From NCBI GenBank assembly GCA_964428795.1, contig CAYRZL010000010.1:1-46300 (forward strand): a stretch of DNA of 46,300 nt, read 5' to 3'. Each line of letters starts with the position of its first letter. The first letter of the stretch is position 1. Position numbers and translations under genes: made by a program. Positions 8,528-17,016 of the stretch are shown here, piece after piece. The stretch is from CAYRZL01 sp964428795. Lineage in GTDB: Bacteria; Bacillota; Clostridia; Lachnospirales; Lachnospiraceae. The notes under the pieces were generated by a model, which saw only the letters and a program-made list of their open reading frames with translations, did not search any database and had not been told where the DNA came from.

Positions 8528-9769
8528 ATGAATTACGAAAAACGCAGAAATCATGTTATAGAAGAGATGGAGCAAAAATCCATATTACTCTTATTTTCCG
8601 GCACGGAGAGCCATATCAGCGCAGACGATTATTATCCGTTTGAGGCAAACCGGCATTTCTTTTATCTGACCGGATTGCGCAGGGAGCATATGGTTCTGGC
8701 AATGGACAATATTGCAGAGAAGCCTAAGACAGTTTTGTTTATTCCGAAGGTGGACCCTGATATGGAGCGCTGGACAGGGAAGATGGTGACCGCAGATGAG
8801 GCAAAGGAAATCAGTGGGATCGAGGACGTGAGAACGCTGGACGAGCTTTCCGGCTACATATCCCGCTGCACTTCCGATTATGAGGTGGAGAATTTTTATT
8901 TTGACTGCTTTCGCAATGATGTGGAGGATATGGCAGACTACAACGTACTGAAGGCAAAGGAGTATGGAGAAAAATTCCCGGGCTGCCGCATCATCAATCT
9001 CCATCCGCTTGTGTCAAAGCTTCGTATGCAGAAGGATGAGGGTGAAGTGGAGCTGACCAGACAGGCTATAGAGATTACCAAAAAAGGTCTGGAGCATGTG
9101 ATGCGTAATCTGAAGCCGGGCAAAAAGGAATATCAGGTACAGGCAGATTTTGAATATATGATTCAGAACCTGGGGGCGGACGGTGTTGCCTTTTCCACAA
9201 TCGCGGGCAGCGGTATCAATGGAACGATGATGCACTATGTCACAAATGATGCAGAGTGTGCAGACGGTAGTCTGATCCTGCTGGATCTGGGAGCCAGATA
9301 CAAAGGATATAATGCAGATATCACCCGTACCTATCCGGTGAACGGTAAGTACAGCGAACGTCAGCGACAGGTATATGATATTGTGTTAAAGGCAAACCGG
9401 ACAGTGGCAGCCCGGGCAAAAGCGGGTATGACCACAAAAGAGCTGAATGATATAGCGCGGAAGGTTTTGGCAGAAGGCTGTATAAAGCTGGGACTGATCG
9501 AAAAAGAGGAAGATATCGGAACTTATTATATGCATGGGGTATCCCACCATCTGGGTATCGATGTGCATGATGTGACCGTGTCTGACTGTGCTAAGCTGCA
9601 GCCGGGAGCCATCATTTCAAATGAACCGGGGCTTTACATCGATGAGTGGGAGATCGGCATCCGCATTGAGGACGACATGCTGATCACCGAAGACGGATGC
9701 GAGGTACTCTCAAAGGATATTATCAGGGATCCGGACGAGATCGAGGCTTTTATGGCACAGATGGCTTAA
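8528..9769 (+). CDS. Xaa-Pro aminopeptidase (M24B family)
   Basis: 413 residues. The start at 8528 is preferred because GGGAG lies 8 bases before it; the ATG at 8513 abuts its own possible site. The N-terminal creatinase/prolidase domain (about 1-160) contains PFEANRHFFYLTG. The C-terminal pita-bread domain has all five metal ligands: Asp253 (LLDLG), Asp264 (YNADITRTYP), His340 (HGVSHHLG), Glu366 (SNEPGLY) and Glu381 (GIRIED). It is cytoplasmic and removes N-terminal residues next to proline. It is probably co-transcribed with the reductase upstream, 26 bases away, and ends at a terminator. Confidence 0.92.
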   Translation: MNYEKRRNHVIEEMEQKSILLLFSGTESHISADDYYPFEANRHFFYLTGLRREHMVLAMDNIAEKPKTVLFIPKVDPDMERWTGKMVTADEAKEISGIEDVRTLDELSGYISRCTSDYEVENFYFDCFRNDVEDMADYNVLKAKEYGEKFPGCRIINLHPLVSKLRMQKDEGEVELTRQAIEITKKGLEHVMRNLKPGKKEYQVQADFEYMIQNLGADGVAFSTIAGSGINGTMMHYVTNDAECADGSLILLDLGARYKGYNADITRTYPVNGKYSERQRQVYDIVLKANRTVAARAKAGMTTKELNDIARKVLAEGCIKLGLIEKEEDIGTYYMHGVSHHLGIDVHDVTVSDCAKLQPGAIISNEPGLYIDEWEIGIRIEDDMLITEDGCEVLSKDIIRDPDEIEAFMAQMA

Positions 9770-9806
9770 GAGATGACAGAAAGTAAATAAATGAAGATGA
9801 AAAAAC

Positions 9807-9847
9807 AGGGAACAATTTCTTTAAGAGGTTGATCCCTGCTTTTTTTG
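9807..9847 (+). terminator. Terminator after the M24 peptidase gene
   Basis: CAGGGA (9807-9812) pairs with TCCCTG (9834-9839) across a long loop and is followed by C and seven T. Confidence 0.7.
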
Positions 9848-9854
9848 AAATAAA

Positions 9855-9897
9855 TTAGCACTCGACGCTTGACAGTGCTAACAAAAGGTGCTATAAC
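9855..9897 (+). promoter_or_regulatory. CIRCE operator overlapping the clpB promoter
   Basis: TTAGCACTC (9855-9863), nine bases, then CAGTGCTAA (9873-9881) match the HrcA-binding CIRCE element except for one base in the second arm. A SigA promoter overlaps it: TTGACA (9869-9874), 17 bases, TATAAC (9892-9897). HrcA bound to CIRCE would cover the -35 box, so clpB should be repressed without heat stress. Confidence 0.92.
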
Positions 9898-9955
9898 CAT
9901 AGTGAAAGTTGTTATAGAAACAATAGAACAATGTCAACGGAAGGGAGGCATTTTT

Positions 9956-12538
9956 ATGAATATTCAAAAATTTACACAAAAATCGGTGGAGGCCATCAAT
10001 ACATGTGAGAAACTGGCATATGAGTATGGCAATCAGGAAATTGAACAGGAGCATCTGCTGATGGCTCTGCTGCAGCAGAACGACGGGCTGATCTTAAAGC
10101 TCATAGAAAAGATGGATATTGACAAGGCTCATTTTCTGGCAACCGCAGAACGTTACCTGAAAAAGCGGGTAAAAGTATCCGGAGGTCAGGTGTTTGTGGG
10201 ACAGAATCTGAATAAAGTCCTGATCAGTGCGGAGGATGAAGCGAAAGCCATGGGAGATCAGTATGTCTCCGTGGAGCACCTGTTTTTGAGCCTTCTGAAG
10301 TACCCGAATCAGGCGATGAAAGAGATTTTCCGCGAGTATGGTATCACGAGAGAGCGTTTTTTGCAGGTGCTCTCCACTGTGAGGGGAAACCAGCAGGTAG
10401 TTTCCGATAATCCGGAGGCGACCTATGATACGTTAAATAAATACGGGTATGATCTGGTGGAGCGTGCCAGAGAGCAAAAGCTGGACCCCGTTATCGGGCG
10501 TGACAGTGAGATCCGCAATGTGATCCGTATCCTGTCCAGAAAGAGCAAAAATAATCCGGTGCTGATCGGTGAACCGGGTGTAGGTAAGACCGCAGTGGTG
10601 GAAGGTCTGGCTCAGAGAATTGTAAGGGGCGACGTGCCGGAGACACTGAAGGATAAGACGTTATTTGCACTGGATATGGGTTCTCTGGTAGCAGGTGCAA
10701 AATACCGGGGAGAGTTTGAGGAGCGGCTGAAAGCGGTTTTGGAGGAAGTGCGACAGAGTGAAGGTCAGATTATTCTGTTCATAGATGAGCTGCACACAAT
10801 CGTGGGCGCCGGAAAGACAGACGGTGCGCTGGATGCGGGCAATATGTTGAAACCGATGCTTGCGAGAGGTGAGCTTCACTGTATCGGCGCAACGACGCTG
10901 GATGAATACCGTGAATATGTGGAAAAAGACAAGGCGCTGGAACGTCGTTTCCAGCCGGTCACCGTTGCAGAGCCTACCGTGGAGGATACCATTTCCATTT
11001 TGCGTGGATTAAAAGAGCGTTATGAAGTATTCCACGGGGTAAAAATTACGGACGGTGCGCTGGTAAGCGCGGCGGTACTCTCAAACCGCTATATTTCTGA
11101 CCGGTTCCTGCCGGATAAAGCGATTGATCTTGTGGACGAGGCATGTGCGCTGATCAAGACAGAGTTAAATTCCATGCCGACTGAACTGGACGAACTGAAT
11201 CGCCGGATCATGCAGATGGAAATTGAAGAAACTGCATTAAAGAAAGAGGATGACAGGCTGTCCATGGACAGACTTGCCGAGCTGCAAAAGGAGCTGGCAG
11301 ACTTAAGAGAGGAATTTCAGAGTAAAAAGGCTCAGTGGGACAATGAGAAAAAGGCGGTAGAGCGCGTCCAGAAGCTGAGAGAGGAGCTGGAGAGCCTGAA
11401 TCAGGAGATTCAGCTCGCACAGCAAAATTATGATCTGAACAAAGCTGCCGAGCTGCAATACGGAAAGAAACCGGAGCTGCAAAAGCAGCTTGCAGCAGAG
11501 GAGGAACTGGTAAAGAAACAGGAGATGCGTCTGGTGCATGAAAATGTCAGTGATGAGGAGATCGCAAAGATCATCTCCCGCTGGACTGGTATTCCGGTGG
11601 CAAAGCTGACGGAGAGTGAGCGGAATAAGACCCTGCATCTGGATGAGGAGCTGCATAAGCGCGTAGTCGGGCAGGATGAGGCTGTGACGAAGGTGACAGA
11701 ATCCATCATCCGTTCCAAAGCGGGTATCAAGGATCCGAACAAACCGATCGGTTCCTTCCTGTTCTTAGGTCCTACCGGCGTAGGTAAGACAGAGCTTGCG
11801 AAGGCGCTGGCGGCGAGCCTGTTTGATGATGAGACAAATATGGTTCGTCTGGATATGAGTGAATATATGGAGAAATATTCTGTATCCCGTCTGATTGGAG
11901 CGCCTCCGGGATATGTAGGATATGATGAAGGCGGACAGCTCACAGAGGCAGTTCGCAGAAAGCCATACTCTGTCGTGCTGTTTGACGAGGTGGAGAAAGC
12001 TCATCCGGATGTATTCAATGTATTGCTTCAGGTATTGGATGACGGACGTATCACAGATTCCCAGGGACGCACGGTGGATTTTAAAAATACCATCATTATC
12101 ATGACCTCCAATCTCGGAGCGCGCGACCTGCTGGAAGGCATCGATGAGAGCGGAAATATACTTCCGGAATGCGAGGAAGCGGTCATGGGAGAACTGAAGC
12201 GCAGCTTCAGACCGGAGTTTTTGAACCGTCTGGATGAGATTATTCTCTTCAAGCCTCTGACCAGAGACAACATCAGCAATATTATTCATCTGATCGTGGC
12301 TGATCTGAACAGGCGTCTCGGGGACAGGGAGCTTTCCATTGAGCTGCGTGACGATGCGAAACAATATATCGTGGATCATGGCTTTGAGCCGGTTTACGGT
12401 GCGCGTCCGCTGAAGCGGTATATCCAGAAAACAGTGGAGACGCTGGCGGCAAAGCTGATCCTGGCAGACAGAGTAGCTGCAGGAGATACGATACAGATTG
12501 TTGTGGAAAACGGGATGCTGAAAGCAGAAGTAAAATAA
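9956..12538 (+). CDS. clpB: ATP-dependent disaggregase ClpB
   Basis: 860 residues, the usual ClpB length. The start at 9956 follows AAGGGAGG; the longer in-frame start at 9869 would begin inside the promoter. Order: Clp-N repeats (about 1-145), AAA+ domain 1 with Walker A GEPGVGKT (about 203) and Walker B ILFIDELHT, a coiled-coil middle domain (about 400-520, many Glu/Lys/Gln heptads), AAA+ domain 2 with Walker A GPTGVGKT (about 604) and Walker B VVLFDEVEKAH, and a ClpB C-terminal domain. The long middle domain separates ClpB from ClpC. It rescues aggregated proteins with DnaK. Control is by CIRCE/HrcA. Confidence 0.96.
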   Translation: MNIQKFTQKSVEAINTCEKLAYEYGNQEIEQEHLLMALLQQNDGLILKLIEKMDIDKAHFLATAERYLKKRVKVSGGQVFVGQNLNKVLISAEDEAKAMGDQYVSVEHLFLSLLKYPNQAMKEIFREYGITRERFLQVLSTVRGNQQVVSDNPEATYDTLNKYGYDLVERAREQKLDPVIGRDSEIRNVIRILSRKSKNNPVLIGEPGVGKTAVVEGLAQRIVRGDVPETLKDKTLFALDMGSLVAGAKYRGEFEERLKAVLEEVRQSEGQIILFIDELHTIVGAGKTDGALDAGNMLKPMLARGELHCIGATTLDEYREYVEKDKALERRFQPVTVAEPTVEDTISILRGLKERYEVFHGVKITDGALVSAAVLSNRYISDRFLPDKAIDLVDEACALIKTELNSMPTELDELNRRIMQMEIEETALKKEDDRLSMDRLAELQKELADLREEFQSKKAQWDNEKKAVERVQKLREELESLNQEIQLAQQNYDLNKAAELQYGKKPELQKQLAAEEELVKKQEMRLVHENVSDEEIAKIISRWTGIPVAKLTESERNKTLHLDEELHKRVVGQDEAVTKVTESIIRSKAGIKDPNKPIGSFLFLGPTGVGKTELAKALAASLFDDETNMVRLDMSEYMEKYSVSRLIGAPPGYVGYDEGGQLTEAVRRKPYSVVLFDEVEKAHPDVFNVLLQVLDDGRITDSQGRTVDFKNTIIIMTSNLGARDLLEGIDESGNILPECEEAVMGELKRSFRPEFLNRLDEIILFKPLTRDNISNIIHLIVADLNRRLGDRELSIELRDDAKQYIVDHGFEPVYGARPLKRYIQKTVETLAAKLILADRVAAGDTIQIVVENGMLKAEVK

Positions 12539-12581
12539 AAGTATTATAAAAGTATCATAAAAGTATCATAAAAGTATCATA
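12538..12581 (+). repeat. Four tandem copies of an 11-bp A/T-rich unit
   Basis: AAAGTATTATA once, then AAAGTATCATA three times, in perfect 11-bp register, starting in the last base of the clpB stop codon. The period is close to one helical turn. It lies between clpB and its terminator. Confidence 0.85.
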
Positions 12582-12585
12582 AAAG

Positions 12586-12623
12586 CAGCAGTTCACCCGC
12601 CTGACCGTGCGGGTGAACTGCTG
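12586..12623 (+). terminator. Long hairpin after clpB
   Basis: CAGCAGTTCACCCGC (12586-12600) pairs perfectly with GCGGGTGAACTGCTG (12609-12623), 15 bp with an 8-base loop. The sequence after it is A/T-rich but lacks a clean T-run until about 12636, so it may work as a terminator or as an mRNA 3'-end stabiliser. Confidence 0.7.
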
Positions 12624-12747
12624 TAAAGATATAAAATTTTTATAATTTAGAGGTTGCCCTTTTTATGATATTGCAGTATTATAATGTATGTGCGTTATGA
12701 AAAAGTACGACATGATAATACATATATACAGGGAGTATGAAGTACAA

Positions 12748-13980
12748 ATGGCGAATCACAAAAAGAGGCGCAGAGATGATTATCAATATGATGAGTATAG
12801 ACAAGAGGACTACGGGTACGATGATTATGGACGCTCTGCAAAAAGCGCATCCAGAAAAAAGCAGGATGAATTAAGATTAAAGAAAAAGAGAAAACGTAAA
12901 ATCATCCTGTTTATTATAGAAGTTATTATTATTCTCATATTGCTTGCAGGAGTATATGTGTGGACGCAGATGAATAAGATCAACGTGGTTGATAAGGATC
13001 AGTTTGATGAGGATAAAGTAAAAGCTGAAATTCAAACTGAGACGGAAGAGGTTCTGCGCGGATACACCAATATTGCGGTATTTGGTCTGGATAACAGGGA
13101 AGAGGGCATATATGATAATGGCAACAGTGACGTAATCATGATTCTCAGTATCAATAATGATACAAAAGAAATCAAAATGCTCTCGGTATACCGCGATACA
13201 TATTTGAAGATTACAGATGAGAGATATGCAAAAGCCAATGCCGCGTATGCAAATGGAGGACCCGAGCAGGCTGTTTGGATGCTCAATAACAATCTTGACC
13301 TGAATATTACAGACTATGTTTCCGTAGATTTCTTTGCCGTGGCGGATGTGATTGACGCGCTGGGCGGAGTGGAGATTGATATACAGGGAAATGAGATCAA
13401 TTATTTGAATGATTATATTCAGGCAAACAATGAAATCCTCGGCACGGATTCCAAGACAATCTGGGAGACCGGTCCTCAGATTCTGGATGGTACCCAGGCG
13501 GTGGCGTATACCCGTATCCGCTACACTTCGGGAATGGATTTCAAACGTGCCCAGAGACAGCGTCTGGTGCTGACACGTATGATCGAGAAGGCAAAAACAG
13601 ATATGACTCTGAAAGCGGTAAATCAGATCGTACAGAAGGTATTCCCGCAGATCGAAACCAGCATGACTCAGGCAGAGCTGTTATCGCTGATTGCCAGCGC
13701 TTATGAGTATGATCTGTCGGCGAGCAGAGGATTTCCGTTTAATAAGCTGACCAGTAACAGCAGCGAGCTTGGGGACTGTGAGGTTCCATGCGATCTGGTG
13801 ACAAATGTAAAGAAGATGCATGAATTTTTATTTGGAAATGACGGATATGTTCCTTCCGATACAGTGGAATCTATCAGTGCAAGAATCGTAGAAAAATCCG
13901 GATATACTGCTTCCAGCGGATATGTGGATGAATTTACAGAAGATGATGATTTTGACGGAGACAGTGACTCTGAGGATTGA
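12748..13980 (+). CDS. LytR-CpsA-Psr (LCP) family cell-wall glycopolymer ligase
   Basis: 410 residues. The start at 12748 (MANHKKRRRDD) is preferred, with GGGAG 12 bases upstream; the ATG at 12688 has no site. There is a charged cytoplasmic tail rich in Arg, Lys, Asp and Tyr (1-52), one membrane helix (IILFIIEVIIILILLAGVYV, about 53-75) and an extracellular LCP domain. The domain has FGLDNRE, SDVIMILS, SVYRDTYLKI and the arginine-rich RIRYTSGMDFKRAQRQR. The tail is acidic (DDDFDGDSDSED). Known: LCP enzymes move teichoic-acid-like or capsular polymers from lipid carriers to peptidoglycan. A TATAAT lies at 12680-12685, but no well-spaced -35 was found. Confidence 0.9.
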   Translation: MANHKKRRRDDYQYDEYRQEDYGYDDYGRSAKSASRKKQDELRLKKKRKRKIILFIIEVIIILILLAGVYVWTQMNKINVVDKDQFDEDKVKAEIQTETEEVLRGYTNIAVFGLDNREEGIYDNGNSDVIMILSINNDTKEIKMLSVYRDTYLKITDERYAKANAAYANGGPEQAVWMLNNNLDLNITDYVSVDFFAVADVIDALGGVEIDIQGNEINYLNDYIQANNEILGTDSKTIWETGPQILDGTQAVAYTRIRYTSGMDFKRAQRQRLVLTRMIEKAKTDMTLKAVNQIVQKVFPQIETSMTQAELLSLIASAYEYDLSASRGFPFNKLTSNSSELGDCEVPCDLVTNVKKMHEFLFGNDGYVPSDTVESISARIVEKSGYTASSGYVDEFTEDDDFDGDSDSED

Positions 13981-14004
13981 TCAGAATTAAATATAGTACT
14001 TACG

Positions 14005-14040
14005 AAGGATGTTTCAAGGCAAATTGAGGCATCCTTTTAT
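14005..14040 (+). terminator. Terminator after the LCP gene
   Basis: AAGGATGTTTCAA (14005-14017) pairs with TTGAGGCATCCTT (14024-14036), 13 bp with two G.U pairs and a 6-base loop, followed by TTATTTT. It overlaps the upstream alternative start of the next frame, which supports the downstream start at 14066. Confidence 0.85.
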
Positions 14041-14065
14041 TTTGGGAAGGGAGATTGGGAAACCG

Positions 14066-14263
14066 ATGATAAAGGTATATATTTGTCCAAAATGCGGATG
14101 GCTTAGAGAAGTATCAAGGCGCAGGGAGGTAGAATGTTTTAAATGCGGAAATGGGACAATGGAACTGACAAAGTTATCCTATGAGCAGTATGTGAGTATG
14201 ACGACGGATGAGAGGGAAAGCTATTCTGATAGCTGGATGTACATTCATAAAAGGAAAAGATAA
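14066..14263 (+). CDS. Small zinc-ribbon (rubredoxin-like) protein
   Basis: 65 residues starting MIKVYICPKCGWLREV. Two CxxC knuckles, CPKCG (about 7-10) and CFKCG (about 25-28), should bind one metal ion. The rest is charged, with LSYEQYVSMTTDERESY, and no membrane part. The start is chosen after the LCP terminator; AAGGGAG lies 12-13 bases upstream. Function unknown. It could be an independent gene or the first gene before htrA, which begins 90 bases later. Confidence 0.6.
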   Translation: MIKVYICPKCGWLREVSRRREVECFKCGNGTMELTKLSYEQYVSMTTDERESYSDSWMYIHKRKR

Positions 14264-14353
14264 TCATAGTTTTTTAATGACTTTATCACAATTCAAACAC
14301 AATTTATGCGTAAAATTTTTTACATAAAGATAAAGCAAAGGAGACGATACAAA

Positions 14354-15721
14354 ATGGATGAACAGAGATGGAATGAAAATGCAAATAATATAAATGATAT
14401 GAACAATATGAATCATCCGGATGACGGAAATGATTCAACAAGTATCTATTCTTATAGTTATGTAAAAAAGGATGAAGATACCAGAAGGTCTTATATCCCG
14501 GAGGAACCGGGGATGCGGCCTAAAAAACACGGGTTTGGCATGAAGATTATAAAAGGAGCTGTCATTGCAGCGGTGTTTGGCCTTGTGGCGGGGGGCGTCT
14601 TCTTCGGAACCAACACAGCGCTTTCCGGTCTGAAAGGAACTAATAATCAAGTGACTTCAACAGATACCTCGTCAGGAGTGGGAGTCGGCGTGGAGGGAAC
14701 CGCAGTTTCCACAGCAACTACAGTGACAGACGTTTCTGATGTTGTATCCAATGTGATGCCCGCCATGGTTGCTATTACAAATATGAGTGAGGTAGAGTAC
14801 CGGAACTGGTTCGGACAGATCGAGAGCTATGACAGTGAGGGCTGTGGATCCGGTATTATTGTTTCCGAGGATGATGAATATCTGTATATTGCCACTAACA
14901 ATCATGTAGTGGCAGGCGCAAAGACATTGTCAGTTTCCTTTGTGGATGATCAGGTGGTCAGTGCAGAAATCAAGGGAACAGATGAAAATACGGACCTTGC
15001 GGTAGTTTCCGTGAAAAAAACGGATATTCCGGAAGAGACGCTGAATGCGATCAAGATCGCTGTGCTGGGAGATTCTACAAAGTTGAAGCTGGGAGAATCT
15101 GCCATTGCAATCGGAAATGCTCTGGGTTACGGGCAGTCTGTCACAACAGGCGTCATAAGCGCTATTGACAGAGAAGTGACTGTGACAGATTCCACTACGG
15201 GAAATACGTATACCAACAGTCTGCTTCAGACCAGTGCAGCCATCAACCCGGGTAACAGCGGCGGTGCATTGTTGAATATGAATGGTGAGGTTATCGGAAT
15301 TAACTCCGTAAAATATATGGATACGGAGGTGGAAGGTATGGGTTATGCCATTCCTACATCTACTGCGCAGCCGATCATCCAGGAATTGATCACCAGAGAG
15401 GAAGTACCTGAATCCGAGAGCGCATATCTTGGCGTTGCGGTTGTGGATGTCACAGCAGAGGTTTCAGGCAGCTATAATATGCCGGAGGGGCTTTACATTG
15501 CCCAGATCGTAGAGAACAGCGCAGCCGATCAGGCAGGTCTCATGAAGGGTGATATTATCACTTCCATGGATGGACACAAGCTGTCCTCCAACGATGAATT
15601 GCAGGATCTGATGAAATATTATTCGGCTGGTACGGAGGTGGAAGTTGTCATTCAGCGTGCGGTAAACGGTGAATATGAGGAAATGACGGTTCCGGTTACT
15701 TTAGGAAGCAAAAACCAGTAA
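14354..15721 (+). CDS. HtrA/DegP-like membrane-anchored serine protease with PDZ domain
   Basis: 455 residues. The start at 14354 follows AAAGGAGACG. There is an Asn/Asp-rich cytoplasmic tail (1-70), one membrane helix (GAVIAAVFGLVAGGVFFG, about 75-95) and a trypsin-like domain with His184 (NNHVVAG), Asp214 (NTDLAVV) and Ser302 (NPGNSGGALL). A PDZ domain follows (about 360-450, YLGVAVVDV ... IVENSAADQAGLMKGDII). Known: HtrA enzymes degrade misfolded proteins at the outer face of the membrane. It ends at a good terminator and forms a single-gene or short unit. Confidence 0.94.
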   Translation: MDEQRWNENANNINDMNNMNHPDDGNDSTSIYSYSYVKKDEDTRRSYIPEEPGMRPKKHGFGMKIIKGAVIAAVFGLVAGGVFFGTNTALSGLKGTNNQVTSTDTSSGVGVGVEGTAVSTATTVTDVSDVVSNVMPAMVAITNMSEVEYRNWFGQIESYDSEGCGSGIIVSEDDEYLYIATNNHVVAGAKTLSVSFVDDQVVSAEIKGTDENTDLAVVSVKKTDIPEETLNAIKIAVLGDSTKLKLGESAIAIGNALGYGQSVTTGVISAIDREVTVTDSTTGNTYTNSLLQTSAAINPGNSGGALLNMNGEVIGINSVKYMDTEVEGMGYAIPTSTAQPIIQELITREEVPESESAYLGVAVVDVTAEVSGSYNMPEGLYIAQIVENSAADQAGLMKGDIITSMDGHKLSSNDELQDLMKYYSAGTEVEVVIQRAVNGEYEEMTVPVTLGSKNQ

Positions 15722-15740
15722 ATAAAGACGAACAGATAAA

Positions 15741-15766
15741 AGGCGGAGTAAAAACTCCGCCTTTTT
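15741..15766 (+). terminator. Terminator after htrA-like gene
   Basis: AGGCGGAGT (15741-15749) pairs with ACTCCGCCT (15754-15762), a perfect 9-bp stem with an AAAA loop, followed by TTTTT. Confidence 0.93.
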
Positions 15767-15790
15767 CGTTGTGGAAAAATGTGCATTGTG

Positions 15791-16019
15791 GTATAATACG
15801 AACACTTAACGAACGCAAGTGAGTTTAGTGGAAGTAATACCTGGACACTTAGCGAGGTATTTTCGAGCATAGTGGCCATGGTATAATACGAACACTTAAC
15901 GAACGCAAGTGAGTTTAGTGGAAGTAATACCTGGACACTTAGCGAGGTATTTTCGAGCATAGTGGCCATGGTATAATACGAACACTTAACGAACGCAAGT
16001 GAGTTTAGTGGCCATGGTA
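15791..16019 (+). repeat. 90-bp tandem repeat (2 full copies plus a shortened third) with extended -10 promoters
   Basis: Copies begin at 15791, 15881 and 15971. Each starts with TGGTATAAT, an extended -10 box, and holds two related half-units: CACTTAAC...GTTTAGTG and CACTTAGCGAGG...GAGCATAGTGG. The halves can form stems with one T.T mismatch. The third copy lacks the second half-unit, as if deleted between two TAGTGG sites, and a fourth TGGTATAAT (16016-16024) leads into carbamate kinase. The first -10 (15792-15797) has a possible -35 TTGTGG 17 bases upstream (15769-15774). The family also occurs at 19657 and 32666 in this window. Confidence 0.9.
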
Positions 16020-16059
16020 TAATGTAAGAAGTTTATATTTTGAGAGCGAGGTTTTATAG

Positions 16060-16989
16060 ATGAAAAAAAGAATTGTGATTGCATTGGGACATGATGCTCT
16101 TGGTACGACGCTTCCGGAGCAGAAGGTTGCAACAAAGAAAGCTGCAAAAGCCATCGCAGATCTGGTTCAGGATGATTGTCAGGTTGTGATCACTCACAGC
16201 AATGGACCGCAGGTGGGCATGATCCACACTGCTATGGCAGAATTTCACAGATTATATCCGGAGTACACAGCTACCCCCATGTCTGTATGTTCCGCTATGA
16301 GTCAGGGGTATATTGGATATGATCTGCAAAATGCCATTCGCTGTGAACTGATGGACCGGGGTATTTATAAAACGGTCTCTACCGTTTTGACTCAGGTTAC
16401 GGTGGATCCTTATGATGATGCATTTTATGAACCTACCAAGATCATCGGACGTGTCATGAACAAAGAGGATGCGGACGAGGAGGAGAAAAAAGGGAATCAC
16501 ATCGTGGAGGTGGAAGGCGGTTACCGGCGTATTGTAGCCGCACCGAAGCCGAGACAGATCGTGGAGCTGGATGCTGTCAGGGCTTTGCTGGATGCGGATC
16601 AGATCGTAATTGCAGGCGGCGGCGGTGGTATTCCGGTGCTTGTGCAGGGGCATAATCTGAAGGGAGCAAGTGCTGTGATCGAGAAAGATCTGATCGCCGG
16701 AAAGCTGGCGGAAGGTGTGGACGCCGAATTACTGATTCTGCTTACCGGAGTGGAGCATGTGTGTCTGAATTATGGCAAAGATAATGAGAAAAAGCTGGAT
16801 CGGATGACCTGTGCTCAAGCAGCAGAGTATCTCCATAAGGGACAGTTTGAAACCGGAACCATGGGACCGAAGATCGAGGCTGCTCTGGAATTTATCGGAG
16901 AGAGGGCAGACCGCAGCGTACTCATTACAAGACTGGATAAGTCAAAAGAAGCGTTAAATGGAACAACAGGGACTGTGATTCGAAAATAA
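16060..16989 (+). CDS. arcC: Carbamate kinase
   Basis: 309 residues, the full family length. It makes ATP and carbamate from carbamoyl phosphate and ADP, or the reverse. Family signatures seen: THSNGPQVG, SQGYIGYDLQ, IAGGGGGIPV, VIEKDLIAGKLAE and TGTMGPKIEA. The N-terminal phosphate loop reads IALGHDALG instead of the common ALGGNAL. Ribosome site GCGAGGT before the ATG. No arcA or argF neighbour is visible, so it may serve another carbamoyl-phosphate source such as purine or citrulline breakdown. It is transcribed from the repeat-derived -10 boxes and is followed after 27 bases by pyruvate kinase, another ATP-forming enzyme. Confidence 0.9.
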   Translation: MKKRIVIALGHDALGTTLPEQKVATKKAAKAIADLVQDDCQVVITHSNGPQVGMIHTAMAEFHRLYPEYTATPMSVCSAMSQGYIGYDLQNAIRCELMDRGIYKTVSTVLTQVTVDPYDDAFYEPTKIIGRVMNKEDADEEEKKGNHIVEVEGGYRRIVAAPKPRQIVELDAVRALLDADQIVIAGGGGGIPVLVQGHNLKGASAVIEKDLIAGKLAEGVDAELLILLTGVEHVCLNYGKDNEKKLDRMTCAQAAEYLHKGQFETGTMGPKIEAALEFIGERADRSVLITRLDKSKEALNGTTGTVIRK

Positions 16990-17016
16990 TCGGGAAAGGA
17001 TTTAGAGAAGGTAACT

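Noticed and set aside
15652..15969. Minus-strand frame with repeated 30-residue blocks over the tandem repeat
   Set aside because: The repeat period is 90 bp, a multiple of three, so the frame stays open by arithmetic. No ribosome site, and the region has promoter and stem features instead.
15791..16019. CRISPR array
   Set aside because: The direct repeats are 90 bp long, contiguous and without unique spacers, and no cas genes are present.
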